Assembly (NCBI RefSeq): GCF_018861905.1
Contig: NZ_JAHLDU010000004.1
Coordinates: forward strand, 62,001 to 126,000
Length of the DNA stretch: 64,000 nt
Direction: 5' to 3'
DNA from: Clostridium sp. DSM 17811
Lineage (GTDB): Bacteria > Bacillota > Clostridia > Clostridiales > Clostridiaceae
The stretch's first letter is position 1, and each line of letters opens with the position of its first letter. The notes under the pieces were generated by a model, which was given only the letters and a program-made list of their open reading frames with translations, did no database searches and was not told the origin of the DNA. A program made the position numbers and the translations under genes. Shown here piece after piece: positions 53,679 through 63,145 of this stretch.

Positions 53679-54542
53679 ATGGGAAGAGAAACTAAAAATG
53701 AAAATATTTTAAATTATGTATACATTATAATTGGAGCCACAATACTTGCAGCAGGTATAAATATGTTTTTTGCAAATTTAAAATTAGTAACTGGTGGGGT
53801 ATCTGGTCTTGCTATTGTTATAGAGTATTTGTCTATTAAGAATTATGGAGTAGACATTCCGTTGTGGTTTACTAATATTGTGGTAAATATACCGTTACTT
53901 GCTATTGCTATAAAACTTAAGGGAAGAGCATTTGTTGGTAAATCTATGTTTGCTGCGGCATATCTGTCTTTTGCATTGTTTTATACAAGCTTTATTCCAG
54001 TCCCAAAGGTTGATCTATTGATAGCTAGTATATTTGGTGGTGTATTTGTTGGTATAGGCTTAGGCTTTGTATTAAGAGCATCTGCAAGTACTGGTGGAAC
54101 AGATCTTGCTGCCAATATTATAAAGGTTTATTTGAAAAACATTCCAATTGCCAAAATCATATTAGTAATTGATTCTACTATAATATTATTAGGTGCTTTT
54201 GTATTTGGAATTGAAAAGGCTATGTATGCATTAATATCAACATACATAGTGTCTAAAGTAATAGACAGTATACTTGAAGGAATAAATTTTTCGAAAGCGG
54301 TATTTATTATTTCGGATTATTCAAATGAAATAGCAGAAATACTAATGAAAGATTTAAATAGAGGTGTCACAGGAATACATGCTAAAGGTATGTATTCAAA
54401 AGGAGAAAAACAGGTATTGTTTGTAGTAGTTGGTAAAGATGAAATAGTACCTCTTCAAAAAATGGTTAAGGAAATAGATACCAAAGCGTTTATTACTGTT
54501 GCAGATGTGAGAGAAGTTCTAGGAGAAGGATTTACGGAGTAA
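53679..54542 (+). CDS. YitT family membrane protein (DUF161 + DUF2179), first copy
   Basis: A 287-residue protein with five to six TM helices (AAGINMFFANLKLVTGGVSGLAIVIEYL is the first conserved block; LRASASTGGTDLAANII the second) and a soluble DUF2179 domain (SNEIAEILMKDLNRGVTGIHAKGMYSKGEKQVLFVVV). YitT proteins are of unknown function and may be transporters. I chose the ATG at 53679 (AGTAGGA 7 nt upstream) over TTG 53658. Confidence 0.88.
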   Translation: MGRETKNENILNYVYIIIGATILAAGINMFFANLKLVTGGVSGLAIVIEYLSIKNYGVDIPLWFTNIVVNIPLLAIAIKLKGRAFVGKSMFAAAYLSFALFYTSFIPVPKVDLLIASIFGGVFVGIGLGFVLRASASTGGTDLAANIIKVYLKNIPIAKIILVIDSTIILLGAFVFGIEKAMYALISTYIVSKVIDSILEGINFSKAVFIISDYSNEIAEILMKDLNRGVTGIHAKGMYSKGEKQVLFVVVGKDEIVPLQKMVKEIDTKAFITVADVREVLGEGFTE

Positions 54543-54671
54543 GAGGTAATAAGTTATAATTATACTCATATTATTTTTAAAATGTTTTAAAGTTGAAAAT
54601 TAGGTAACATTTCCAAAGTATATTTCGAAGTCTTCATGCACAGACTAGATTTAGAAAGGAAGTGTATATAT

Positions 54672-54926
54672 ATGAACGATAGATTAAATAGTAAACCAAT
54701 TACATTTGATCACCCAGAAAAACTTACAGAGGGAGTTTCTTTAGTAGAAGGAGATGTTACAGCAAAAAGTTTTATTAGCGAAGTTGATGGACATGTAACA
54801 TCCAACATTGTTATTGAAAATAAGGCTACTGGAGAAAGAGCTAAGAGAGATGCAGTTATTGGTGAAATAGTTGAAGATGAAGATGAAGAAGTAGATGCAG
54901 GCGAAATTGAAAGAGACGATATATAA
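54672..54926 (+). CDS. Small acidic hypothetical protein, 84 residues
   Basis: A soluble protein with alternating hydrophobic pattern in PITFDHPEKLTEGVSLVEGDVTAKSFISEVDGHVTSNIVIENKA (short beta strands) and a very acidic tail EIVEDEDEEVDAGEIERDD. No family recognised. GGAAGTG precedes the ATG at 54672; the upstream frame from 54636 has no site. Confidence 0.6.
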   Translation: MNDRLNSKPITFDHPEKLTEGVSLVEGDVTAKSFISEVDGHVTSNIVIENKATGERAKRDAVIGEIVEDEDEEVDAGEIERDDI

Positions 54927-55019
54927 TATTAAATTTTAAACCTTATCCTATAAAGTAGACGATGTAATAAGTTTGCTTTATAGGATATTTATATATATTA
55001 AGCAGAGTATAATAAGGAT

Positions 55020-55048
55020 TTGACATTTATTATTAAAAACATTATAAT
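55020..55048 (+). promoter_or_regulatory. Consensus promoter of the asnS T-box transcript
   Basis: TTGACA (55020-55025), 17-nt spacer, TATAAT (55043-55048). Confidence 0.9.
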
Positions 55049-55094
55049 TTAATTGTATATATAAAGTAATTAATGAATATAATAGTGTTTATAA

Positions 55095-55399
55095 GTTAAA
55101 TGTAAAGACTAAGATGAGAAGAGTAGATATAAAAGGTAGTTTTAGCGATTTGGTGACGGTGAGAGACCAATACGAGATTTATATTGAAAAACATCTCTGA
55201 GTTTCTAACCGAAATCATTAGAGAGTAGGCTTAGACGGGTCCAATCCGTTAATGGTTGGGTAGTATCAAATTATAATTCGAAACATTGAATACATAATTT
55301 TGTACTAATTAGAGTGGTCATATTTTATGACAAATTGGGTGGTATCGCGAAATTATAGTTTTTCGTCCCTTTATTATTATGGGAAGAAAGGCTTTTTTT
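55095..55399 (+). promoter_or_regulatory. T-box leader (Asn-specific) controlling asnS
   Basis: Stem I region from about 55095, a candidate specifier AAC at 55207-55209 (asparagine codon), then the conserved T-box GGGTGGTATCGCG at 55337-55349 and a terminator (arms 55357-55369 with 55381-55393, then T7). Uncharged tRNA(Asn) should pair with the T-box and permit read-through into asnS. Confidence 0.95.
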
Positions 55400-55439
55400 A
55401 TTATGTACAAAAGCATTAAATTATAAGGAGGGCAATTTT

Positions 55440-56831
55440 ATGGAAAAATTGTTAGTGAAACAAATTTATAGAGGCAGTGAAAAATATGCAGATCAAGTAG
55501 TATCTATCTCTGGATGGATAAGAACGTTAAGGGCTTCTAAAGCGTTTGGGTTTATAGAAGTAAACGATGGAAGTTTCTTTAAGAATATTCAAGTAGTCTT
55601 TGAAGAAAAGTTAGATAATTTTGTAGAGATATCTAAATTACCTATAAGCTCCTCACTTACTATTGAAGGAACATTAGTTGTAACGCCAGATGCTAAACAA
55701 CCATTTGAGCTTAAAGCTACTAAAATAATAGTTGAGGGAATGTCAGATACCGATTATCCACTTCAAAAGAAAAGACATTCTTTTGAGTATTTAAGAACTA
55801 TTGCACATTTAAGACCAAGAAGTAATGCGTTTTCAGCAGTGTTCAGAGTACGTTCATTAACTGCTTTTGCTATTCATGAGTTTTTTCAAAAGAGAGGCTT
55901 TGTATATACTCATACTCCAATAATTACTGGCAGTGATTGCGAGGGTGCAGGTGAAATGTTCAGAATTTCTACCCTTGATTTTAGTAATATTCCAATGGAT
56001 AAAAACAAAAAGGTTGATTATTCACAAGACTTTTTTGGCAAGGAGACTAGCTTAACGGTAAGTGGGCAGTTAGCAGCAGAGGCTTTTGCTTTAGCTTTTA
56101 GAAATGTTTATACATTTGGACCAACCTTTAGGGCAGAGAATTCTAACACAGGAAGACATGCAGCTGAGTTTTGGATGATAGAACCTGAAATAGCTTTTGC
56201 GGATTTAAATGATGACATGAAACTTGCAGAAGATATGATGAAATATATAATAAAATATGTTATGGAAAATGCACCAGAGGAAATGGAGTTTTTCAACAGT
56301 TTTGTAGATAAGGGTTTAATTGAAAGATTAAATGGTGTTGTAAATTCAGAATTTGGTCAGGTTACATATACTAAAGCTGTAGATATTTTAATGAAATCAG
56401 GGAAAGAGTTTCAGTATCCAGTAACTTGGGGCTGTGATCTTCAAACTGAGCATGAAAGATATTTAACAGAAGAGGTATACAAAAAACCATTATTTGTAAC
56501 TGATTATCCAAAAGAAATAAAATCTTTTTATATGAGAGTAAATGAGGATGGTAAAACAGTAGCTGCAATGGACTTGCTTGTACCGGGGATAGGTGAAATT
56601 ATAGGTGGAAGCCAAAGAGAAGAAAGACAGGATATTCTAGAAGCTAGAATGGAGGAATGTGGTCTTAATAAAGAAGATTATTGGTGGTATCTAGAACTAA
56701 GAAAATACGGCGGAACTAAGCATGCTGGATTTGGATTAGGATTTGAAAGAGCTATTATGTATATTACGGGTATGAGTAACATAAGAGATGTTATTCCATT
56801 CCCAAGAACAACTGGGTCTGCTGAATTTTAA
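55440..56831 (+). CDS. asnS: Asparaginyl-tRNA synthetase
   Basis: A 463-residue class II synthetase. N-terminal OB domain ([33 protein letters not shown], about 20-55), motif 2 in [26 protein letters not shown], motif 3 in [30 protein letters not shown]. The AEFWMIEPE and [12 protein letters not shown] segments are AsnRS-type and the specifier of the leader is Asn. AAGGAGGG precedes the ATG. Single gene, with a two-part 3' element and terminator behind it. Confidence 0.97.
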   Translation: MEKLLVKQIYRGSEKYADQVVSISGWIRTLRASKAFGFIEVNDGSFFKNIQVVFEEKLDNFVEISKLPISSSLTIEGTLVVTPDAKQPFELKATKIIVEGMSDTDYPLQKKRHSFEYLRTIAHLRPRSNAFSAVFRVRSLTAFAIHEFFQKRGFVYTHTPIITGSDCEGAGEMFRISTLDFSNIPMDKNKKVDYSQDFFGKETSLTVSGQLAAEAFALAFRNVYTFGPTFRAENSNTGRHAAEFWMIEPEIAFADLNDDMKLAEDMMKYIIKYVMENAPEEMEFFNSFVDKGLIERLNGVVNSEFGQVTYTKAVDILMKSGKEFQYPVTWGCDLQTEHERYLTEEVYKKPLFVTDYPKEIKSFYMRVNEDGKTVAAMDLLVPGIGEIIGGSQREERQDILEARMEECGLNKEDYWWYLELRKYGGTKHAGFGLGFERAIMYITGMSNIRDVIPFPRTTGSAEF

Positions 56832-56885
56832 CGACATTTCAAACTGAAGTCGTCAATGCATCTTCTGAGAAGTTGTTGCAGCGAC
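56829..56885 (+). repeat. 3'-UTR element, copy B (same element as at 27873)
   Basis: Starts at the stop with TAACGACATTTCA, then GAAGTCGTCAATG after a 4-nt insertion, followed by CTTCTGAGAAG. ACGAC/GTCGT pairing is kept; the C in GTCGTC and the T in copy A differ outside the stem. Confidence 0.6.
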
Positions 56886-56956
56886 CCAGGAGATGATTTA
56901 ATCTAAGAAATTTAGAAATAACATAATAAAATATATATAAATATAAGTACAATATT

Positions 56957-56992
56957 AATCTCTTAGCCCTTAAGCTAAGAGATTTTATTTTT
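56957..56992 (+). terminator. Intrinsic terminator of asnS
   Basis: 11-bp arms AATCTCTTAGC/GCTAAGAGATT with a 6-nt loop, T-rich tail. Confidence 0.88.
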
Positions 56993-57075
56993 AAATGTGT
57001 TATTATTAATTATTACACTAAATATAACTGTATTTGATATTCAAATATTAAAATTTAAATGAGGGGGCAATAAGC

Positions 57076-57927
57076 ATGAAAACAATTATTAAAGAATATG
57101 TATTGATAACTGTAGGAATAGCACTTGTAGCGTTAGGACTTTACTTTTTCTTAATACCAAATGATTTAGCAGTAGGGGGTGTTAGTGGCCTTGCTATGGT
57201 TATAAATCAGTATATGCCAGGTCTTACTATTGGGGCTTTAATGTTTGTATTAAATGTCGTTTTATTTGTTGTAGGGTTTATGTTTATAGGGTCAAGTTTT
57301 GGAGTAAGGACAATGTATGCTAGTTTCGGATTATCTGGTATGATATGGGTATTAGAAAAACTTTTTCCTATGAGTGGTACTATAACAAATGACATATTTC
57401 TAGAATTGATATTTGGTATATTAATTGGAGCCGTAGGGATGGGTATGGTCTTTAATCAAAATGCATCCACAGGAGGAACTGACATAATAGCTAAAATGCT
57501 TAATAAGTATTTTCACTTAGAGATAGGTAAATCTCTGCTTATAGCAGACCTTTTCATAACAATACTAGCAGGTGTAGCATTTGGTCCTAGAATAGGAATG
57601 TATGCATTATTAGGAGTTATTATTAATGGATATACTGTCGATGCAGTTATTGCTGGTATTAATAATTGTAAAAAGGTAGAAGTGGTTAGTTCGAAAGGGG
57701 AAGAGATAAAAAGGTTTATAATTGAAGATTTAAATAGAGGGGCAACACTTTACATGGCTAAGGGAGCTTATACTAATGATGAAAAAGAAATTATAACTAC
57801 TGTTTTAGGTAAAAAGCAGTTTATAAAATTAAAAAATCATATAAAAGAAATTGATAAAACAGCTTTTATAATAACATATAATGTACATGAAACGGTTGGA
57901 GAAGGTTTTAAAGATATAGATGAATAA
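57076..57927 (+). CDS. YitT family membrane protein, second copy
   Basis: A 283-residue paralogue of the 53679 protein: FFLIPNDLAVGGVSGLAMVINQYMPGLTIGALMF, FNQNASTGGTDIIAKMLNKYF, and a DUF2179 end EEIKRFIIEDLNRGATLYMAKGAYTNDEKEIITTV. Two YitT genes within 4 kb, interrupted by asnS and a small gene, suggests ancient duplication. GAGGGGG precedes the ATG. Function unknown. Confidence 0.88.
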   Translation: MKTIIKEYVLITVGIALVALGLYFFLIPNDLAVGGVSGLAMVINQYMPGLTIGALMFVLNVVLFVVGFMFIGSSFGVRTMYASFGLSGMIWVLEKLFPMSGTITNDIFLELIFGILIGAVGMGMVFNQNASTGGTDIIAKMLNKYFHLEIGKSLLIADLFITILAGVAFGPRIGMYALLGVIINGYTVDAVIAGINNCKKVEVVSSKGEEIKRFIIEDLNRGATLYMAKGAYTNDEKEIITTVLGKKQFIKLKNHIKEIDKTAFIITYNVHETVGEGFKDIDE

Positions 57928-57930
57928 AAA

Positions 57931-57967
57931 AAACAATCTATTGACGAAAGCCAATAGATTGTTTTTA
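57931..57967 (+). terminator. Terminator of the second yitT gene
   Basis: 13-bp arms AAACAATCTATTG/CAATAGATTGTTT, 8-nt loop, T run; also faces the ferredoxin gene. Confidence 0.9.
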
Positions 57968-57979
57968 AATATGTTCTAA

Positions 57980-58682
<703 letters not shown>

Positions 58683-59534
58683 TTAAGAAAGTATTTTCTT
58701 GTATTTTAATGGGGAGACACCTGTTATTGATTTAAATGCTCTCCCAAAGTGGGTGATGCTACGATAACCAACTTTTTCGGATATATTGGTAATATTTAGC
58801 TCCGTGGAGAATAATAATTTTTCGGCTGCTTTTATTCGAATAGTGTTAACGTACTGGTTTAAATTTAAACCAGTGACCTTTTTAAAAGTTCTGCTTAAAT
58901 AGTAGGTGCTAATAAAGAAACGCTTTGATAAAAAATCTAAAGTTAAATTTTCTACATAATTTTTATTAATGTATGTAATGATTTCAGATATCCTTTTATG
59001 AGTAAGATTTGTTGTTTCAATGTGATAACTAGGTGCATTTTTTAATAATCTTTCAACTAAGATTAAAAACTCGGTAAGCATGATTTTTAAATAAATGGTC
59101 GTACTATCAACTTGATGTGTATCTTCATAAAGCATTTTAGATAATAAACTTTCGATAGATTTCTGTTCGTCAATTTTTAGCCTTAAGATATTAGTATTTC
59201 CATGAAAACATGAAAGTAGATCGTAATTTTTTGCTTCAACTAGTATATTATTTAAATATGATTTTTTAAATGTTATTAAAATCCTTTGATGATATGGAGC
59301 CCCGGCATCAAAAGTTTTATGAATCTCATTTTTTTCAACAAATACTAGATCTCCTTTTTTTATATCATAGATCTTATCTTTTATAAAATAATGTCGCTTT
59401 CCATCTAATAAATAATAGATTTCATAGTCGTCATGGTAGTGATTCGTTTTCATACTTACATTTCCAACTTGCTTTATTTTGGTTATTTCAAAGGCTTTTT
59501 CAATTTTATCATGATCTTTAATATTTTCGTTCAT
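58683..59534 (-). CDS. AraC family transcriptional regulator (cupin sensor)
   Basis: A 283-residue regulator: N-terminal cupin-like sensing domain (TNHYHDDYEIYYLLDGKRHYFIKDKIYDIKKGDLVFVEKNEIH, about 30-75) and a C-terminal AraC double helix-turn-helix (about 185-283: KRISEIITYINKNYVENLTLDFLSKRFFISTYYLSRTFKKVTGLNLNQYV ... NISEKVGYRSITHFGRAFKSITGVSPLKYKK). GGGTGA precedes the ATG at 59534. It is divergent from the GH4 gene and probably controls it. Confidence 0.9.
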   Translation of the reverse strand: MNENIKDHDKIEKAFEITKIKQVGNVSMKTNHYHDDYEIYYLLDGKRHYFIKDKIYDIKKGDLVFVEKNEIHKTFDAGAPYHQRILITFKKSYLNNILVEAKNYDLLSCFHGNTNILRLKIDEQKSIESLLSKMLYEDTHQVDSTTIYLKIMLTEFLILVERLLKNAPSYHIETTNLTHKRISEIITYINKNYVENLTLDFLSKRFFISTYYLSRTFKKVTGLNLNQYVNTIRIKAAEKLLFSTELNITNISEKVGYRSITHFGRAFKSITGVSPLKYKKILS

Positions 59535-59604
59535 AACATCACCCAATAAAATTATAGTGCTTACTAATTATTATTACAACAAGATTTGTAGAAAATTAAT
59601 TTTA

Positions 59605-59648
59605 AGAGCAAATTTTGTGCTGAAAGTTATCAATTGTTGCTCTATAAT
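59605..59648 (+). promoter_or_regulatory. Promoter and candidate AraC operator of the GH4 gene
   Basis: CTGAAA (59620-59625), 17-nt spacer, TATAAT (59643-59648). The inverted repeat AGAGCAA (59605-59611)/TTGCTCT (59637-59643) brackets the promoter and touches the -10 box. Confidence 0.5.
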
Positions 59649-59697
59649 ACAATTATAAAGACATTAAAAAGAGAATAGTTATAGGGAGGAATTACTT

Positions 59698-61089
59698 ATG
59701 ATTTTAAATGAAAATAAAGTTAAAAATGTTAATGTAGCTTATATTGGGGGTGGTTCTAGAGGTTGGGCATGGGGTCTTATGAGTGATTTGGCATCTCAAG
59801 AAGAACTTTCAGGTACAGTATATTTATACGACATTGATTATGAAGCAGCTAAGTGTAATGAAATTATAGGCAATTCGATTAAAGGTCAAAATTATTCTAA
59901 AAGTAATTGGGATTACAGAGTAGTTAAATCATTAAAAGAAGCTTTGAAAGATGCTGATTTCGTTATTATATCTATTTTACCAGGAACTTTCGATGAGATG
60001 GAATCAGATGTACATGCTCCTGAGAAATATGGTATATACCAATCAGTAGGGGATAGCGTTGGACCTGGTGGTCAATTTAGGGCTCATAGAACAATACCAA
60101 TGTATGTTGAAATTGCAGAAAATTTAAAAAAGTGTTGCCCTAATGCATGGGTAATAAATTATACTAATCCTATGTCACTATGTGTTAGAACTTTATATGA
60201 GATATTTCCTGAAATCAAAGCCTTTGGGTGTTGTCATGAGGTATTTTCAACTCAGAACCTTTTAATCAATGCACTAAATGATATATTGGGCATTAAAGAA
60301 GCAAAACGGTCAGAAATTAAAATTAATGTGCTTGGTATAAATCATTTTACATGGATTAATGAAGCCTATTACAAAGATATAAACTTATTCGAAGTTTATT
60401 CAAAATTTGTTAATGAAAATTTTGAAAACGGTTACGTTGGAAATGAAGGGGGACATTGGATGAATGACACATTTAAGTCAGCTGAAAGAGTTAAATTTGA
60501 TCTGTTTTTAAGATATGGAATTATTGCTGCAGCTGGTGATAGACATCTTGCTGAATTTCTTCCAGGAAATTGGTACTTAAAGGACACAAAAACTGTGGAA
60601 AATTGGAAATTCGGATTAACAACTGTGAAATTTAGAAAAAGTCAACTCAAAGAGAGATTAGAAAGAAGTGAAAGACTAGTTTCTGGCTCTGAAAAATTTG
60701 AGTTAAAAGAAACTGGGGAAGAGGGTGTTAATATAATGAAGGCACTTCTTGGAATCAGGGACCTCGTAACTAATGTTAACATGCCAAACTATGGTCAAGT
60801 AATTGGATTACCAATAGGCGCTATTGTAGAAACAAATGCTGTTTTTACAAAAAACAGTATTAAACCTGTAATGGCAGGGAAATTACCAGATAATGTGTTA
60901 GGATTTGTGCATAGAGTGGTTATGAACCAAGAAACAATACTCACAGCTACTTTAGCTAAAGATAAGAAATTGGCCTTTACTGCCTTTGTAAATGATCCTC
61001 TTTTAGTCAATATCTCATTAAAAGATGCGCAGGTTCTTTTTAATGAAATGTTTGATAATACAGAAAAATATCTAAAGGGATGGAATTAA
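59698..61089 (+). CDS. GH4 family glycosidase, alpha-galacturonidase-like (CHEV motif)
   Basis: A 463-residue NAD- and metal-dependent glycosidase. NAD loop AYIGGGSRGWAWG (residues 14-26), conserved NYTNPM (154-159), the active-site motif CHEV (Cys179-Val182) and NVLGINHFTW (about 208-217). In GH4 the CHEV motif marks alpha-galacturonidases such as LplD, whereas alpha-glucosidases have CHGF-type and 6-phospho-enzymes CN/CD-type motifs. It should release galacturonate from pectin fragments inside the cell. AGGGAGG precedes the ATG. Neighbour regulators fit an inducible sugar-acid locus. Confidence 0.88.
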   Translation: MILNENKVKNVNVAYIGGGSRGWAWGLMSDLASQEELSGTVYLYDIDYEAAKCNEIIGNSIKGQNYSKSNWDYRVVKSLKEALKDADFVIISILPGTFDEMESDVHAPEKYGIYQSVGDSVGPGGQFRAHRTIPMYVEIAENLKKCCPNAWVINYTNPMSLCVRTLYEIFPEIKAFGCCHEVFSTQNLLINALNDILGIKEAKRSEIKINVLGINHFTWINEAYYKDINLFEVYSKFVNENFENGYVGNEGGHWMNDTFKSAERVKFDLFLRYGIIAAAGDRHLAEFLPGNWYLKDTKTVENWKFGLTTVKFRKSQLKERLERSERLVSGSEKFELKETGEEGVNIMKALLGIRDLVTNVNMPNYGQVIGLPIGAIVETNAVFTKNSIKPVMAGKLPDNVLGFVHRVVMNQETILTATLAKDKKLAFTAFVNDPLLVNISLKDAQVLFNEMFDNTEKYLKGWN

Positions 61090-61130
61090 AGATTCTGAGG
61101 ATGTTATGTTAGTTTAATAATAAACAATTG

Positions 61131-61165
61131 ACCTGAGCTAGTGATAAATACTAACTCAGGTTATT
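61131..61165 (+). terminator. Intrinsic terminator of the GH4 gene
   Basis: 12-bp arms ACCTGAGCTAGT/ACTAACTCAGGT with one G.U pair, then a T-rich tail. Confidence 0.85.
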
Positions 61166-61371
61166 TAATTTTATTAAGAACTATTTTCTAGTAAGGATTG
61201 TTTATGATTTATAATACTTTTGTGGTAGACTAATAAATGTAAATATATTATAAATTTTTTGTATTATTGAAGTAATAAACTTTTAAAATGGGTCTGAAAA
61301 TAGATTTTTACAGACTCAATTATAACGGTTTCTGTAAAAGTTTATTTTAAGACTTACTAAGGAGGAAAACT

Positions 61372-63141
61372 GTGGTAATAAATAATTATTTAAGTAATAT
61401 AAAAAAATATATTATTAATTTTTATAAAATAATGACTATCAAAAGAAAGGTTTTTATTATATTAGCAACATTAGTGTTAATAATTAGCATGTTATCATTT
61501 CTGCTATTACAGGTAACTTTTAAAGTATATGATAGGCAATTAATTAATAATTCATCAGAGATTCTAAATATATATTCTACTAATATTGAAAATGAACTTA
61601 GAAAGGTTGAAAGTCTAAGTTTTGGTGTTATAACTTCAAATCAAACGCAGGAATATTTAAGTACAATTAATAATAAAAAATCATCTTATGAAAGATATGT
61701 TGCTATTTCAAGAATGGAAGATATTTTGCGCAATCAATCTCAATCTGAAGGTTATATATCATCTATTAGTCTTGTTGATATAAATGGCAGTATGTACACA
61801 GTAGGAAATAGCACAATTACAATTAACAATACAATCCAAAATGAAATTATGAAAAGATTAGAAAAAAAATCTGGTGGGCTTGTGTGGATAGAACCTCAAG
61901 AGGATAATAAAAATTTTATATTAGCTAGGAAGATAAGGTCTATTAGCAATTTTAAGGTAATAGGCACACTTATAATAAGAATTGATGCTGATAACTTAGT
62001 GAATTCAGTTTCAAATATGTCTCCACAATATAAAGCAAATTTAATAATATTGTCCGAAAATAAAAATATGATATATAAAGATAAAAAAATCACTTCAGCG
62101 AAGGCAATAGATATTGGATTAAATAATGTGTCAAATGAAATATATAATATTGACGGAAAAAAATTTTTATTAAATCGAGAAGTGTCAAACTATTCTAATT
62201 GGACATATGTTAATTTTTTGTCCTATGAAAATATTTTTCAGAATATAAAATTAATGAGAACTATTATGTTAGGTTGCTTTTTAATGATTTTTATTTTAGC
62301 AGTTTCTATGGGACTCGGTTTTGCGGGTAGTATAACAAAACCAATAATTACATTAAGTAAAAAAATGAAAAAAGTTGAAAATGGTAATTTTGAAATAATG
62401 GAAATAGATAAAATTTCTGATGACAAATGTGATGAAGTGGGACAGTTAAATAATGATTTTATTGTCATGGTTAACAAAATAAATGAGTTAATAAAGGAAA
62501 ACTATATTAAACAAATATTAGTTAAGGAAACAGAATTAAAGGCCTTACAATCTCAAATAAATCCTCATTTTTTATATAATACTCTTGATTCAATTAATTG
62601 GATTGCTAAAGCTAATAAACAAGATAAGATATCTTTAATGGTTAAGTCGCTTTCAAATTTATTTAGGGCTTCAATAGCTAGCAAGGATAGTATTATAAAA
62701 ATTGAGGATGAACTAAAGTTATTAAATGATTATATAAATATACAAAAGATAAGATATGAGGAAAGACTAGATTTTAGCGATTTGGTAGAAGAGGATATAA
62801 AGGAGTGTTATATTCTTAAAATGACATTGCAACCATTAGTTGAAAATTCTATTAAGTATGGACTGGAGCAATTAACTGGTGTATGTAAAATTACAATAAG
62901 GTCTCAAAAGCAAAAAGATTTTCTTGAGATAATAGTTAGCGATAATGGAATTGGTATGACTAAGGAATTTATCCACGAGTTAGAAATTGGTGAGAATAAA
63001 TCTAGGAGTACTGGTATAGGTATAAAAAACATAGATGCACGAATAAAGTTGTTTTTTGGTGAAGAATTTGGAATATCAGTAAAAAGTCAATTAAGTGAGG
63101 GAACCACAGTTATAGTTAGGATTCCATACAAAGTGAGGTGA
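61372..63141 (+). CDS. Sensor histidine kinase, YesM/LytS-like (two-component)
   Basis: A 589-residue kinase: cytoplasmic start, TM1 at about 28-50, an extracellular sensing domain of about 240 residues, TM2 at about 300-320, HAMP (ITKPIITLSKKMKKVENGNFE), then the His_kinase domain with QINPHFLYNTLDSINWIA (His399) and a HATPase with NGIGMT and GIGIKNIDARI. This YesM type pairs with YesN-like regulators and commonly senses sugars for ABC transporters. Start GTG has AAGGAGG 6 nt upstream. It is 4 nt from the next gene. Confidence 0.93.
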   Translation: MVINNYLSNIKKYIINFYKIMTIKRKVFIILATLVLIISMLSFLLLQVTFKVYDRQLINNSSEILNIYSTNIENELRKVESLSFGVITSNQTQEYLSTINNKKSSYERYVAISRMEDILRNQSQSEGYISSISLVDINGSMYTVGNSTITINNTIQNEIMKRLEKKSGGLVWIEPQEDNKNFILARKIRSISNFKVIGTLIIRIDADNLVNSVSNMSPQYKANLIILSENKNMIYKDKKITSAKAIDIGLNNVSNEIYNIDGKKFLLNREVSNYSNWTYVNFLSYENIFQNIKLMRTIMLGCFLMIFILAVSMGLGFAGSITKPIITLSKKMKKVENGNFEIMEIDKISDDKCDEVGQLNNDFIVMVNKINELIKENYIKQILVKETELKALQSQINPHFLYNTLDSINWIAKANKQDKISLMVKSLSNLFRASIASKDSIIKIEDELKLLNDYINIQKIRYEERLDFSDLVEEDIKECYILKMTLQPLVENSIKYGLEQLTGVCKITIRSQKQKDFLEIIVSDNGIGMTKEFIHELEIGENKSRSTGIGIKNIDARIKLFFGEEFGISVKSQLSEGTTVIVRIPYKVR

Positions 63142-63145
63142 GAGA

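Noticed and set aside
55095-55399. tRNA-like folds within the asnS leader
   Set aside because: The conserved GGGTGG...CGCG block and terminator show a T-box leader, not a tRNA gene.
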